NCBI GenBank assembly: GCA_902476475.1
Contig: CABSDO010000034.1
Coordinates: forward strand, 1-19,257
Source of the DNA: an uncultured Collinsella sp.
Lineage (GTDB): Bacteria; Actinomycetota; Coriobacteriia; Coriobacteriales; Coriobacteriaceae
Direction: 5' to 3'
DNA length: 19,257 bases
In this document: positions 6,337-13,629 of the stretch, one piece after another
Numbering within the stretch: position 1 is the first letter of the stretch
Layout: every line of letters starts with the position of its first letter
Program-made: the position numbers and the translations under genes
The notes under the pieces: generated by a model
Database searches by the model: none
What the model saw: only the letters and a program-made list of their open reading frames with translations
What the model was told of the DNA's origin: nothing

Positions 6337-7833
6337 ATGAAGTCGTTAACCAGAACGGCGTATTGTGCGATCGCTGCGTTTGTTACCGCTGCGTTTGTCA
6401 TGATAGGCCTCGCGTCACCAGCATTTGCATATGGCGCAACAGGGACCATCACCAATCAAAGTACCGGTATCGTCTACACAGACGTCGCCACTGCCACCAG
6501 GGAGGCGACCAGTGGAGACACTCTTGTGCTTGGCGAGGGCAACTACACCCTCTACGGCGTGAGCTCCGTGGATCACACCAAGGGCAAGGACCTCACCTTT
6601 GTGGGCCAAGGAACCGATAAAACCGCGTGGAACATCGGTGCACTCGTACCCGATCCTGCCAACTTTGGCACCGAGTACAACGGTGACTATTCCTTTGACG
6701 GTGCCCTTACCGTGACGTTCAAGAACATGACGCTGCGTTCCGGCACCGCGGACTATCTTGGCTTCATTCGTGCTAACAACACCGTTGTCGATAGCTGCAT
6801 CGTTAACGGCAAGACATTCTACTGGGGCTATACAAGCGCGGTGTTCAAGAACACGACGTTCAACCCTCCAACTGGCGACTATGCCCTCTGGACGTACTGC
6901 TCGCCGACCATGACGTTCGACGGCTGCATCTTTAACGCAACCGGTAAGGTCATCAACGTCTACACCGATGCCATCGGGAACGTCAATCAGGACATCACCG
7001 TTAACGTGAATAATTGCACGTTCAACTCGGAAACCAGCTTGTTTGCCCACAAGCAAGCTTTGAACATCAACGACTCTCTTATGGGGGACTACAAGTTCAT
7101 CCTCAAAATTACCGGTAACAATACGGTTAACTTTACCGGTAATTATATTGAGAAAGCGCGCGACAACACTACCTGCTCGCAGCTCTTTGGCTTTGCTGGC
7201 AAGTCGGGCTACAACACCGGCCGCACCGATGTCACCATCGACGGCGCGAAAGTGTGGTCCAACAAGACGATGCTAACCCACGACTACACCGACGGCGAGC
7301 ATGACAACGCCTACGATGTCACCTACACCGAGTGGGCCTCTGACAATGCCGGTACTTGGACTCGCAAGGGAACCCCCAAGTGCAGGTACTGCGGCTTCGT
7401 CAAGCCTGAGTTCGAGGAGAAGGCCTACGATCTCTCCTACGACCTGAACGGCTCCGAGGATGAGCAGGCTGCCGAATTCGCACCCGTTAAGCGCGTCACC
7501 GAAGCCGAGGTTACGGCCGAGCAGCCGGTGCGCAAGGGCTACTCCTTCGTGGGCTGGAACACCGCAAAGAATGGCTCCGGCACAAGCTATGCCGCGGGCG
7601 TTACGGTTGAGCTTTCCGCTCCTGTGACGCTGTTCGCCCAGTGGAAGAAGGACGAGCCCGCGCCCAAGCCTTCCGACAACAAGCCTGCCGGCAAGCCTGC
7701 AAATAAGACCAAGGCAAACGAGCAGGCTCTGCCCAAAACGGGTGACGGCACTTCCAACGTCATCGCTGCAATGGGTGTTATGGCGATTGTCTGCTTTGCC
7801 GCCAGCGCTGTCGTGTCTAAGGTTCGCAAGTAA
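6337..7833 (+). CDS. LPXTG-anchored surface protein with beta-helix and InlB-type repeat
   Basis: This 498-residue protein is predicted to be secreted and sortase-anchored to the wall. It has a signal peptide (1-31, ending AFA before YG), then about 300 residues rich in Asn, Thr and Val with many FKNTTF/FDGCIF/VNNCTF-type turns, suggesting a right-handed parallel beta-helix. A CRYCGF pair (C349, C352) precedes one Listeria-Bacteroides/InlB B-type repeat (about 363-436, with GYSFVGWNT and VTLFAQW). A Pro/Lys-rich wall spanner leads to LPKTG (465-469), a hydrophobic helix and the basic tail SKVRK. The ribosome site AAAGGAGTG fits the ATG at 6337. It is monocistronic, with a strong terminator downstream. 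Likely an adhesin or glycan-binding protein; no catalytic residues can be named. Confidence 0.88.
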   Translation: MKSLTRTAYCAIAAFVTAAFVMIGLASPAFAYGATGTITNQSTGIVYTDVATATREATSGDTLVLGEGNYTLYGVSSVDHTKGKDLTFVGQGTDKTAWNIGALVPDPANFGTEYNGDYSFDGALTVTFKNMTLRSGTADYLGFIRANNTVVDSCIVNGKTFYWGYTSAVFKNTTFNPPTGDYALWTYCSPTMTFDGCIFNATGKVINVYTDAIGNVNQDITVNVNNCTFNSETSLFAHKQALNINDSLMGDYKFILKITGNNTVNFTGNYIEKARDNTTCSQLFGFAGKSGYNTGRTDVTIDGAKVWSNKTMLTHDYTDGEHDNAYDVTYTEWASDNAGTWTRKGTPKCRYCGFVKPEFEEKAYDLSYDLNGSEDEQAAEFAPVKRVTEAEVTAEQPVRKGYSFVGWNTAKNGSGTSYAAGVTVELSAPVTLFAQWKKDEPAPKPSDNKPAGKPANKTKANEQALPKTGDGTSNVIAAMGVMAIVCFAASAVVSKVRK

Positions 7834-7871
7834 TTTCAACTTCGAAACACGCCGCAGCAACCTGCTGCAAC

Positions 7872-7913
7872 GCAAAGGGGTCCGCACCGCAAAAGGTGCG
7901 GACCCCTTTTTGC
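7872..7913 (+). terminator. Strong intrinsic terminator after the LPKTG-protein gene
   Basis: A perfect 15-bp stem (7874-7888 with 7895-7909; left arm AAAGGGGTCCGCACC) with a 6-base loop is followed by a T run ending at 7911. It lies about 40 bases after the stop codon at 7833 and ends that single-gene transcript. Confidence 0.9.
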
Positions 7914-8012
7914 ACAAAAGCTGTGGCAAGGCACCCACGATAACTAACCGGATGCGTCCGTCGTCAAGATTCGCAGCCCCCCGGCTACACTCCGCCCAGC
8001 CGCACCAAACAC

Positions 8013-8086
8013 GGGACACATGGCCCACCCTTACGAGTCACTTGCGCGTACAGTAAAGGCGGGTAATCCATAGGCGGTTACAGATC
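8013..8086 (+). repeat. 74-bp duplicate of the lipoprotein-2 leader, without its gene
   Basis: This stretch matches 10065-10138 at 69 of 74 positions in the same orientation, all differences being transitions. At the second site the sequence is the leader of a lipoprotein gene and runs into its ribosome site and ATG. Here it stops just before the ribosome site position and continues directly into another dispersed repeat (8085-8126) and the end of the minus-strand zinc-ribbon gene. It may be the remnant of a deleted third lipoprotein gene, or a mobile or regulatory repeat. It makes up most of the 303-bp gap 7834-8136 together with the terminator upstream. Confidence 0.8.
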
Positions 8087-8126
8087 AGGAGCTCTGGCTA
8101 TCGGCGTTTCCGATTGCCGGCTATAG
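8085..8126. repeat. 42-bp dispersed repeat, copy B
   Basis: This is the second copy of the repeat at 6038-6079 (36 of 42 positions). It begins where the 74-bp leader duplicate ends and stops 10 bases before the stop codon of the zinc-ribbon gene. It contains the small hairpin ATCGG/CCGAT. Read on the minus strand it follows the zinc-ribbon gene, but no T tract marks it as a terminator. Confidence 0.6.
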
Positions 8127-8136
8127 GTACGGGCGC

Positions 8137-8976
8137 CTAGTCCACCTGAAACGTCGGCAGCAGCGTGTCGATAATCTTCGACCCCATGTCGCGGTTTGCA
8201 GTCGAGTACTCCAAATGCGCCGTGGCAATCGTCGAATCCGTGACGATCGTCTTTTCGTAAATGATCGTGTCGCCCTCGCGCCACGAGACCACGTACCAGT
8301 TGTCGCCCTCTGCGGTATAGAGGTCGGCCTTGCCCGAGGTGTCCACGTCGACGAACATCTCGTGCGCGGTTTCTTCGTTAATGTTGACGTAGCCAAACAG
8401 GTTGATCACAAAACCCGTCTCCGGATCCTCATACCTGGCGCCACTGCCGCTGGGAGTATCTTCCATCTCAAAGCGATTGGGAATCGACATGCTATAAGGA
8501 TGCATGTCGTTCGTGTACGTATACACGTCGGTTAGGTAATCGTCCGAATCGCCCGAGCCGTAGTATGCCGACTCGTCCTCGGGAACAGCCTCGTCATCCG
8601 ACGACGAAGACTCCTTAGACTTGGACTTGTCGCTCTTCTTCTTGGCAGAAGAATCTTTCTCGTCCGAAGACCCGGTATCGATTACCGAGATTTGCGTGCC
8701 AGAGCTCTTGGACCCGTTAAGCATCGTGAGCGCAAACACCGTGCCGCCCCCAAGGAGCACCACGGCGGCACACGCCACCGCGATAATGACCGGCGCCTTG
8801 CTCTTGGGCTTTTGAGGCGCAGGCGCGACCGGCGGCATCGACTGGGTCAGGCCCGGGGCAGAAGAGGGACCAGCGCCCGCAGGCGTCGGCGCGGAGCCAC
8901 TCGCAAGCGACGCCCCGCAGTGCGTGCAAAACGTCGATCCATCGGGAACATGCTGTCCGCATTTTTGACAGAACAT
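8137..8976 (-). CDS. Zinc-ribbon single-pass membrane protein with outside domain
   Basis: This 279-residue protein starts with a zinc ribbon (C3-x2-C6 and C17-x2-C20, of the MFCQKCG type). A Pro/Ala/Ser-rich linker leads to one membrane helix (about 61-86), then a low-complexity Ser/Lys/Asp/Glu stretch (about 101-135) and a C-terminal alpha/beta domain (about 150-279). The expected topology is a cytoplasmic zinc ribbon and an extracellular C-terminal domain. Family function is not known to me. The ribosome site is AAAGGT, 9 bases from the ATG. The gene is divergent from the first lipoprotein gene, with TATAGA as a candidate -10 at 9016-9021. The outside domain could share a fold with the two lipoproteins (small domain ending in an amphipathic helix), but the sequence identity is too low to claim this. 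Confidence 0.8.
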   Translation of the reverse strand: MFCQKCGQHVPDGSTFCTHCGASLASGSAPTPAGAGPSSAPGLTQSMPPVAPAPQKPKSKAPVIIAVACAAVVLLGGGTVFALTMLNGSKSSGTQISVIDTGSSDEKDSSAKKKSDKSKSKESSSSDDEAVPEDESAYYGSGDSDDYLTDVYTYTNDMHPYSMSIPNRFEMEDTPSGSGARYEDPETGFVINLFGYVNINEETAHEMFVDVDTSGKADLYTAEGDNWYVVSWREGDTIIYEKTIVTDSTIATAHLEYSTANRDMGSKIIDTLLPTFQVD

Positions 8977-9015
8977 CGTTCGACCTTTCGTGGTTTAGCT
9001 TTTGTCACAGCCAAG

Positions 9016-9050
9016 TCTATACGCCCCCACCCAGGGAACTGTTGCGCAAC
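9016..9050 (-). promoter_or_regulatory. Candidate promoter and operator of the zinc-ribbon gene
   Basis: On the minus strand TATAGA (9016-9021) is a good -10 about 40 bases before the ATG. The palindrome GTTGCGCAAC (9041-9050) covers the -35 zone where no consensus -35 is visible, as expected for an activator-dependent or repressed promoter. The palindrome resembles the GTTGCAAC motifs before the LPKTG-protein gene. Confidence 0.35.
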
Positions 9051-9104
9051 ATAGAAAAGCCGATGCCGAGCCGTGCCGCCCCATGTGCCCAGTGCCCCAA
9101 ACAT

Positions 9105-9121
9105 GGGACACATGGCCCACC
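9105..9121 (+). repeat. Third copy of the 17-bp repeat GGGACACATGGCCCACC
   Basis: The same 17 bases occur at 8013-8029 and 10065-10081. After them the copies stay similar for about 9 bases (CTTTCGAG here, CTTACGAG in the others) and then this one diverges. It lies 212 bases before the lipoprotein-1 start, against 89 bases for lipoprotein 2. Confidence 0.7.
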
Positions 9122-9316
9122 TTTCGAGACTCCCGGGCAGCACAAGCTGGGGCATATCTATAAATAAGGAACCCGTTGGGGCACGGTCGCGCAACGGCCG
9201 CAAGCGATGAACGGAGGTATCGCCGCACAGCACACAAAGACATCCGCCGCCAAACAATCAACGCTCCAACAACCCGCGGCGCCGTGATGTCACCGACAGA
9301 CAAGGAGGACGCCACC

Positions 9317-9922
9317 ATGAAGAAAAAGACCCTATCGATCCTTTCCCTCTGCATCGCCCTCTTTGCCGCGCTCGCCCTTGTGGGCTGCGGCGGGAGCGCA
9401 TCGAGCGGAAGCCCCAGCGGCGGCGCCAAGAGCGAAAGTAAGGAAAAGGCCCCCGCAGCCGCAAAGACCGACTTTATCTGGTTTAAGGTCGAGATGCCCG
9501 AGAGCGTTGGCGTGAGCGACTCCGCCGGCAAGAACGCCGACAGGGTCCAGCTCACCTTCCCCGAGAACGAGAACACCACAGTCGACCGTTTCATCCCCGT
9601 TTGGCAAGAGAAGATGACGGCCGAAGAGTCCTTTGCAGAGCAGGCCGAAAGGCACACCGGAACGTTCCAGTGGGAGGATGGCGACCCCGTCGAGTACAAC
9701 GGCAGAACATGGCTCACCGGAACGTGCAAGGACAACGGCGGCACTTATACCTACCTCTTTACCAACGTCGACACGGGAAGCGTCTATATCATGATTAGGA
9801 ACGTCGACCTTCACGAGAAAGAAGCCGAGACGCTCCTCAACTCCATCGAGTTCCCCGACGACATCAAGGCGGCCGTCACCGAGGCCCGCGGCGTCGAGAT
9901 TTCGAACATCGAGATCAAGTAA
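9317..9922 (+). CDS. Lipoprotein 1 (paralog of lipoprotein 2)
   Basis: This is a 201-residue predicted lipoprotein. The basic start MKKK is followed by a hydrophobic helix and the lipobox LVGC, with C24 as the lipidated residue, then a Gly/Ser linker and a folded domain from about residue 47 (TDFIWFKVEMP). I chose the ATG at 9317 because AAGGAGG lies 8 bases upstream and because it starts at the signal peptide. The mature domain aligns over its whole length with lipoprotein 2: shared are TDFIWFKVE, DRFIPV, NDPV/GDPV-x-YNG-x-TW, GSVY and the C-terminal IEIK. The linker differs in length and composition. It is a cell-surface protein of unknown function; no enzyme motif is seen. A terminator follows at 9982-10016. 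Confidence 0.87.
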   Translation: MKKKTLSILSLCIALFAALALVGCGGSASSGSPSGGAKSESKEKAPAAAKTDFIWFKVEMPESVGVSDSAGKNADRVQLTFPENENTTVDRFIPVWQEKMTAEESFAEQAERHTGTFQWEDGDPVEYNGRTWLTGTCKDNGGTYTYLFTNVDTGSVYIMIRNVDLHEKEAETLLNSIEFPDDIKAAVTEARGVEISNIEIK

Positions 9923-9981
9923 TTGAACACCGCACACACCCACGTACGCGCGCTCCATTAAAACAACGGGCACCCAACACC

Positions 9982-10016
9982 GGGGAGGGTCGATAGCATC
10001 GATCCTCCCCTCTTTT
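9982..10016 (+). terminator. Intrinsic terminator after lipoprotein 1
   Basis: Arms 9982-9994 and 9998-10010 form a 13-bp stem (one G-U pair) with a 3-base loop AGC, followed by TCTTTT. It lies 60 bases after the stop codon and separates the two lipoprotein genes into independent transcripts. Confidence 0.9.
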
Positions 10017-10064
10017 GCGCCCGGGCATATTGCCACATGTCGGCGCAAATCCGACCCTCAGAAT

Positions 10065-10138
10065 GGGACACATGGCCCACCCTTACGAGCCGCTCGCGCG
10101 TACAGTAAAGGCAGGTAATCCATGGGCGGTTACAGATC
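10065..10138 (+). promoter_or_regulatory. Leader of lipoprotein 2, duplicated at 8013-8086
   Basis: This 74-bp stretch lies between the lipoprotein-1 terminator and the lipoprotein-2 ribosome site, so it should contain the promoter. TACAGT (10101-10106), in a stretch identical in both copies, is a possible -10; no good -35 is seen. The first 17 bases are also present at 9105-9121 upstream of lipoprotein 1. Conservation of the whole block in two places suggests recent duplication, selection for a binding site, or both. Confidence 0.55.
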
Positions 10139-10153
10139 GAGGAGGACACGACC

Positions 10154-10747
10154 ATGAAAAAGAAGGCCTTTGCGATTCTCACCCTCTGCATCAGTCTCTT
10201 TGCCGCAGTTGCCCTGGTGGGTTGTGGCGGAAGCGGTGGCGCTACCGGCAGTGGCGGTGGCGGCGGAGCAGAAAAGCCAGCCGTGGATATGAGGACCGAC
10301 TTCATTTGGTTTAAGGTCGAGGTCCCCGAGGGCGTCGAGGTCACCGACGTCGCAGGCGATACCGCCGACAGGGCCCAGTTTAAGTTCACCGAGAGCGAGC
10401 ACGCCAGCGATCGCTTCATCCCCGTCTTCGATCCTGACAAGAACGCTGACGAGCTGTTCGACTACGAGGCAAAGTGGAATGCCAGCTTTGAGTGGACCGA
10501 AAATGACCCCGTCAAGTACAACGGCAAGACTTGGCGCAACGCTTCCTATACACACTCGGGCGGCGTGACGACTGAGTACTTCACCGAAGCAGGCGGCGGC
10601 AGCGTCTACGTGCGCATCGACAACGTCGAGGAGCACAAGGATGCCGTCGAAACCATGATGAAGTCCCTGGAATTTGCCGACGACATTGCCGAGGCCAAGA
10701 CCGAAGCCATGGACGTCAAGCTCGACGATATCGAGATCAAGCGCTAA
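10154..10747 (+). CDS. Lipoprotein 2 (paralog of lipoprotein 1)
   Basis: This is a 197-residue predicted lipoprotein with signal peptide MKKKAFAIL..., lipobox LVGC with C24, a Gly-rich linker (about 25-45), and a domain collinear with lipoprotein 1 from TDFIWFKVE to the end (DIEIKR). GGAGG at 10141-10145 serves the ATG at 10154. The two genes are tandem duplicates that have diverged well beyond the leader, whose copies are much more alike. Function is unknown; the mature domain contains many acidic residues and no cysteine. A terminator follows at 10818-10850. Confidence 0.87.
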   Translation: MKKKAFAILTLCISLFAAVALVGCGGSGGATGSGGGGGAEKPAVDMRTDFIWFKVEVPEGVEVTDVAGDTADRAQFKFTESEHASDRFIPVFDPDKNADELFDYEAKWNASFEWTENDPVKYNGKTWRNASYTHSGGVTTEYFTEAGGGSVYVRIDNVEEHKDAVETMMKSLEFADDIAEAKTEAMDVKLDDIEIKR

Positions 10748-10817
10748 GCGACTGGCGAGCGCAGCGGGAAACACAGGCACAGTGCAAACAAGCGACGATA
10801 CCCCAGCGCTTCGCACC

Positions 10818-10852
10818 AAGGGAGGATCGGCTCGCCGGCCCTCCCTTTCTTA
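10818..10852 (+). terminator. Intrinsic terminator after lipoprotein 2
   Basis: AAGGGAGG (10818-10825) pairs with CCTCCCTT (10840-10847); inside are four further pairs and a CTCG loop. TTTCTT follows. It lies 70 bases after the stop. The remaining gap to 11052 (304 bp in all) holds a candidate promoter near 11003 and nothing else I can name. Confidence 0.8.
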
Positions 10853-11002
10853 TGCCGATAGCCGGCGAACACGAGGGTGCCGGGCGGCAAAACCACCCCC
10901 AGCGCGGTAGCAGCACAAATAGACAAGCGCCCCAACGCGTCCGCCCGCCGATTTATAGCGCCGCGCAGACAATTAAGCCAACACGTTTAGACATCTGGGC
11001 AG

Positions 11003-11008
11003 TATAGT
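11003..11008 (+). promoter_or_regulatory. Candidate -10 box of the phospholipase gene
   Basis: TATAGT lies 44 bases before the ATG at 11052, at a suitable distance for a short leader. I see no consensus -35 at 16-18 bp upstream. GGAGG at 11044-11048 is the ribosome site. Confidence 0.3.
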
Positions 11009-11051
11009 GACCCAAACGAGTGCATAACCGCACCCTGCGAATGGAGGAGTT

Positions 11052-13535
11052 ATGACCGAACACCACGCCATCAGTCGCCGAGCGTTTACGTTGGGCCTAG
11101 GACTTGCGGCGTTGTCGCCGCTTGCAAGCCTGCCCGAAACCGCGACGCTGGGTATTCCCCTGCGAGCGGCATTTGCAGACGACGCTGCCACAGCGTCGGT
11201 CAGCCTCGACAAGTTCGTCATTCGCCTTCGCCCCGCGGGCTATTTTCGTACCGCAAGCGTTAACGAAGACGGCAACGTCATCGGCAACGTCTGCCATCTG
11301 TTTAATGACGGCACGTCCAGCAAGCTCATCCTTGAGAACGTAACGACCAAGAATGACGATACAAACTGGTATGCTATCCGCACCTTGCTCAATTTCGAAG
11401 AGCATAAAACGACAGGCTACAGCATTTGGTCGGTCGATGGCGACTCGGACAAAGACGGAAAGGTCATCCACGTATGGAGTGGCGAGCATGACGGCAAGCC
11501 CAGCCGCTCTTTTGCGTTCGAGCGTCAATCAAACGGAACCTATATCATCCGAGACCGCACGGTCGAGAAAGAAACCGAGAAAAAAGACATTAAGTACCTG
11601 GCAATAGAATCGAACGGCGAAGACCAGGACAACAATAAGATCTGCCATAAGAGTAAGAGCATTCCGTGGGAGCTCGAACTTATCGGTTACGACATGAAAA
11701 AGAACGATGCCACGGTTAGCAGCCTCGACTGGATCACGTACAGCAGCTACGTCGATGGGCCATGTTGGATGAAATACGTCGACGACAACAAGTTCCTCGA
11801 CGAGCTGAGCATCCCGGGCACGCACGATTCGAGCACTTGCAGTGTGGACAACGACACCGAGCCCCAATCCTCGCAAGTAAAATGCCAGCAGGATTACATT
11901 CCCACGCAGTTGCTCGAAGGCATTCGCTATTTTGATATCCGGCTCGGAAAGGGCGACAACCCCGGTATCGACCACGGGGATTACTACCTGCTCAAAAAAG
12001 ACGCGTACTTTATGCATCTTTCCGATGTCATAGGCTACTTCAAAACGTTTTTGAACGAAAACCCGACAGAAGCGCTCATCATGCTTGTATCACGAGGCAA
12101 CGACGAGGCTACCGACGAAAGTGTTACGACGGCTTTCGCCAAGGTTTTGGACGACAACCCCAAACTGTTCTATACGTCGAGCCGAATCCCCACGCTACAC
12201 GAGGTGCGCGGAAAGATCGTTCTGCTGCGTCGATTTAGGCTCGCCGGCAACAGTGTAAGCGGCCACACGTGGGGCCTCGACCTTACCGAATGGGATGACA
12301 AGATCAAGGCTCACTCCGACAGCGCCACTATGTGTCTCGTCCAAGACGCGCGGGGCTTTGAAGCCGCGGGGGAAACAGGCGACAAAGAGCCCTATTGCAC
12401 CAAGGTATACGCCCAGGACAAGTACAAACTCACGGGAACCGACAAGCTCAGCTGGGTCGATAATGCGCTGAAGGAAACGACCGGGCGCACGCGCAACGAG
12501 GTAGATGTCGAGGACGATAACGGGGCCAAGGAGAAAGTCCTGGAGCGTTGCTGGTCTATCAACTACACCAGCTGCACGGGCTTGTCGCACGGAGGCAATC
12601 CTTTTACCTCGGCACGAGTAGTCAACGAGCATCTGTATAAGAGCCCGTACATCAATCCCAGCGGCATCGAGGATACAAAGTCAGATTACCTCAAGCACAT
12701 TGGCATCATCGCATCCGACTTTGTTGATGCGGCGCTGGCCCGGAGCATCTATCAGCGCAATTACGATACGGAGCACAAGCAGACGGCTTCGTACTATCTC
12801 CCGTACTATCTCCCGACCCGCATGCGCATGACGTACGGCGACTCGCTGAGCGATGCCTCATTCCAGGATGGCAAGACCGTTGGCGAGGGTCATTTCCGCC
12901 TTGCCGACAGCAGCAACGCGCTCAACGCGACAGCTTCGGGCCATGCGTTTGCCATTGAATACGTGGATGTCGACGCCCTGGGCAACGAGACCGTTACGGG
13001 GCTGCAGGGCTCTGTGCCCATCGATATCGATCCACGCGCGCTGACGCCCCATTTTGAGGGACTCGAAGGCCTTAAGGCCGGCGAAGACGTGCGCGCCAAG
13101 ATTGCGGCATCACTCGAGGGCAAGCTCGAAACCGATGCCTGCACGGCCCAGCTCGAGTTTGTGCACGACGCGAACGGCGCTCCGGGCACAGCAATGGCCG
13201 AGGGCGAAACATTTGCCGCAGGAACGTACTGGGTGCGCGTGAACGGTCTCTTGGGCAACGCGGCGCAGAACTACACGCTCGCCAGCGACGGAGCCGCAAG
13301 CTTTACCGTAGCGGCCTCGGACAGTGCTGCCGGCAGCGGCACGGGTTCCAACGCAGGCAGCGCTGATAAGAACGGTAAGGGCAACAAGGGCAAGGGCTCG
13401 GGCGGAAAGCTCGCCGACACGGGCGACAGCTCTGGCGTTGCCGCCGGGCTCGCTGCCGCCGCCGTGGCGACAACGGTCGCCGGCGCGGCGATGCTTGCCA
13501 GTGACGGTGAAAACAACGAGGACGTTGTCGAATAG
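11052..13535 (+). CDS. Secreted PI-PLC-type phosphodiesterase with ricin-like domain and LAXTG signal
   Basis: This 827-residue protein begins with a Tat-type signal (S8-R9-R10-A-F, hydrophobic core, likely cut after AFA near 42). Residues about 48-212 look like a ricin-type beta-trefoil (LILENV, NWYAIR, YSIWSVD, YLAIES). The PI-PLC X domain follows (about 238-600): IPGTHDS with H258 and D259, GIRYFDIR with R297, DHG with H308, and LNENPTEALIMLVSR. These match His32, Arg69 and His82 of Bacillus PI-PLC, so it should cleave phosphatidylinositol or GPI-like lipids. An Ig-like region (about 613-770) precedes a Gly/Lys linker, LADTG (787-791), a hydrophobic Ala-rich helix and an acidic tail. LAXTG is the class E sortase motif. 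The acidic end is odd for a sorting signal. The gene is monocistronic. Confidence 0.9.
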   Translation: MTEHHAISRRAFTLGLGLAALSPLASLPETATLGIPLRAAFADDAATASVSLDKFVIRLRPAGYFRTASVNEDGNVIGNVCHLFNDGTSSKLILENVTTKNDDTNWYAIRTLLNFEEHKTTGYSIWSVDGDSDKDGKVIHVWSGEHDGKPSRSFAFERQSNGTYIIRDRTVEKETEKKDIKYLAIESNGEDQDNNKICHKSKSIPWELELIGYDMKKNDATVSSLDWITYSSYVDGPCWMKYVDDNKFLDELSIPGTHDSSTCSVDNDTEPQSSQVKCQQDYIPTQLLEGIRYFDIRLGKGDNPGIDHGDYYLLKKDAYFMHLSDVIGYFKTFLNENPTEALIMLVSRGNDEATDESVTTAFAKVLDDNPKLFYTSSRIPTLHEVRGKIVLLRRFRLAGNSVSGHTWGLDLTEWDDKIKAHSDSATMCLVQDARGFEAAGETGDKEPYCTKVYAQDKYKLTGTDKLSWVDNALKETTGRTRNEVDVEDDNGAKEKVLERCWSINYTSCTGLSHGGNPFTSARVVNEHLYKSPYINPSGIEDTKSDYLKHIGIIASDFVDAALARSIYQRNYDTEHKQTASYYLPYYLPTRMRMTYGDSLSDASFQDGKTVGEGHFRLADSSNALNATASGHAFAIEYVDVDALGNETVTGLQGSVPIDIDPRALTPHFEGLEGLKAGEDVRAKIAASLEGKLETDACTAQLEFVHDANGAPGTAMAEGETFAAGTYWVRVNGLLGNAAQNYTLASDGAASFTVAASDSAAGSGTGSNAGSADKNGKGNKGKGSGGKLADTGDSSGVAAGLAAAAVATTVAGAAMLASDGENNEDVVE
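12791..12814 (+). repeat. 12-bp tandem duplication inside the phospholipase gene
   Basis: GTACTATCTCCC occurs twice in a row without a gap, giving the in-frame repeat YYLPYYLP at the junction between the PI-PLC domain and the Ig-like region. It keeps the frame. It may be a recent slippage duplication or a normal linker. Confidence 0.75.
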
Positions 13536-13564
13536 GCAAGCCGGCCTTTTAGACACATCGACTC

Positions 13565-13605
13565 AATCGGGGGCGCAGAACACCGTTCTGTGCCCCCGAT
13601 TTTTA
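13565..13605 (+). terminator. Strong intrinsic terminator after the phospholipase gene
   Basis: Arms 13565-13581 and 13585-13601 make a 17-bp stem with one G-U pair and a 3-base loop, followed by TTTT. It lies 30 bases after the stop and between two convergent genes. On the minus strand only ATTG follows, so it mainly serves the plus strand. Confidence 0.9.
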
Positions 13606-13629
13606 CCTTGGCCCGAACGCCGCTATCGG

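Larger units (their letters stand above)
8977..9316. other. Divergent intergenic region between zinc-ribbon and lipoprotein-1 genes
   Basis: The 340-bp gap has no convincing gene. It holds a candidate minus-strand promoter (9016-9050) and the 17-bp repeat GGGACACATGGCCCACC (9105-9121). An AT-rich TATAAA (9159-9164) is a possible plus-strand -10 without a good -35, which would give a leader of about 145 bases for lipoprotein 1. The sequence CCATGTG (9081-9087) can pair with the CACATGG inside the 17-bp repeat. An open frame runs in from 9176 into the lipoprotein, but its first 47 codons lack a signal-peptide character and are treated as leader. Confidence 0.5.

Noticed and set aside
9176..9316. 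47-residue N-terminal extension of lipoprotein 1
   Set aside because: The ribosome site and signal peptide both point to the ATG at 9317; an extension would bury the lipobox.
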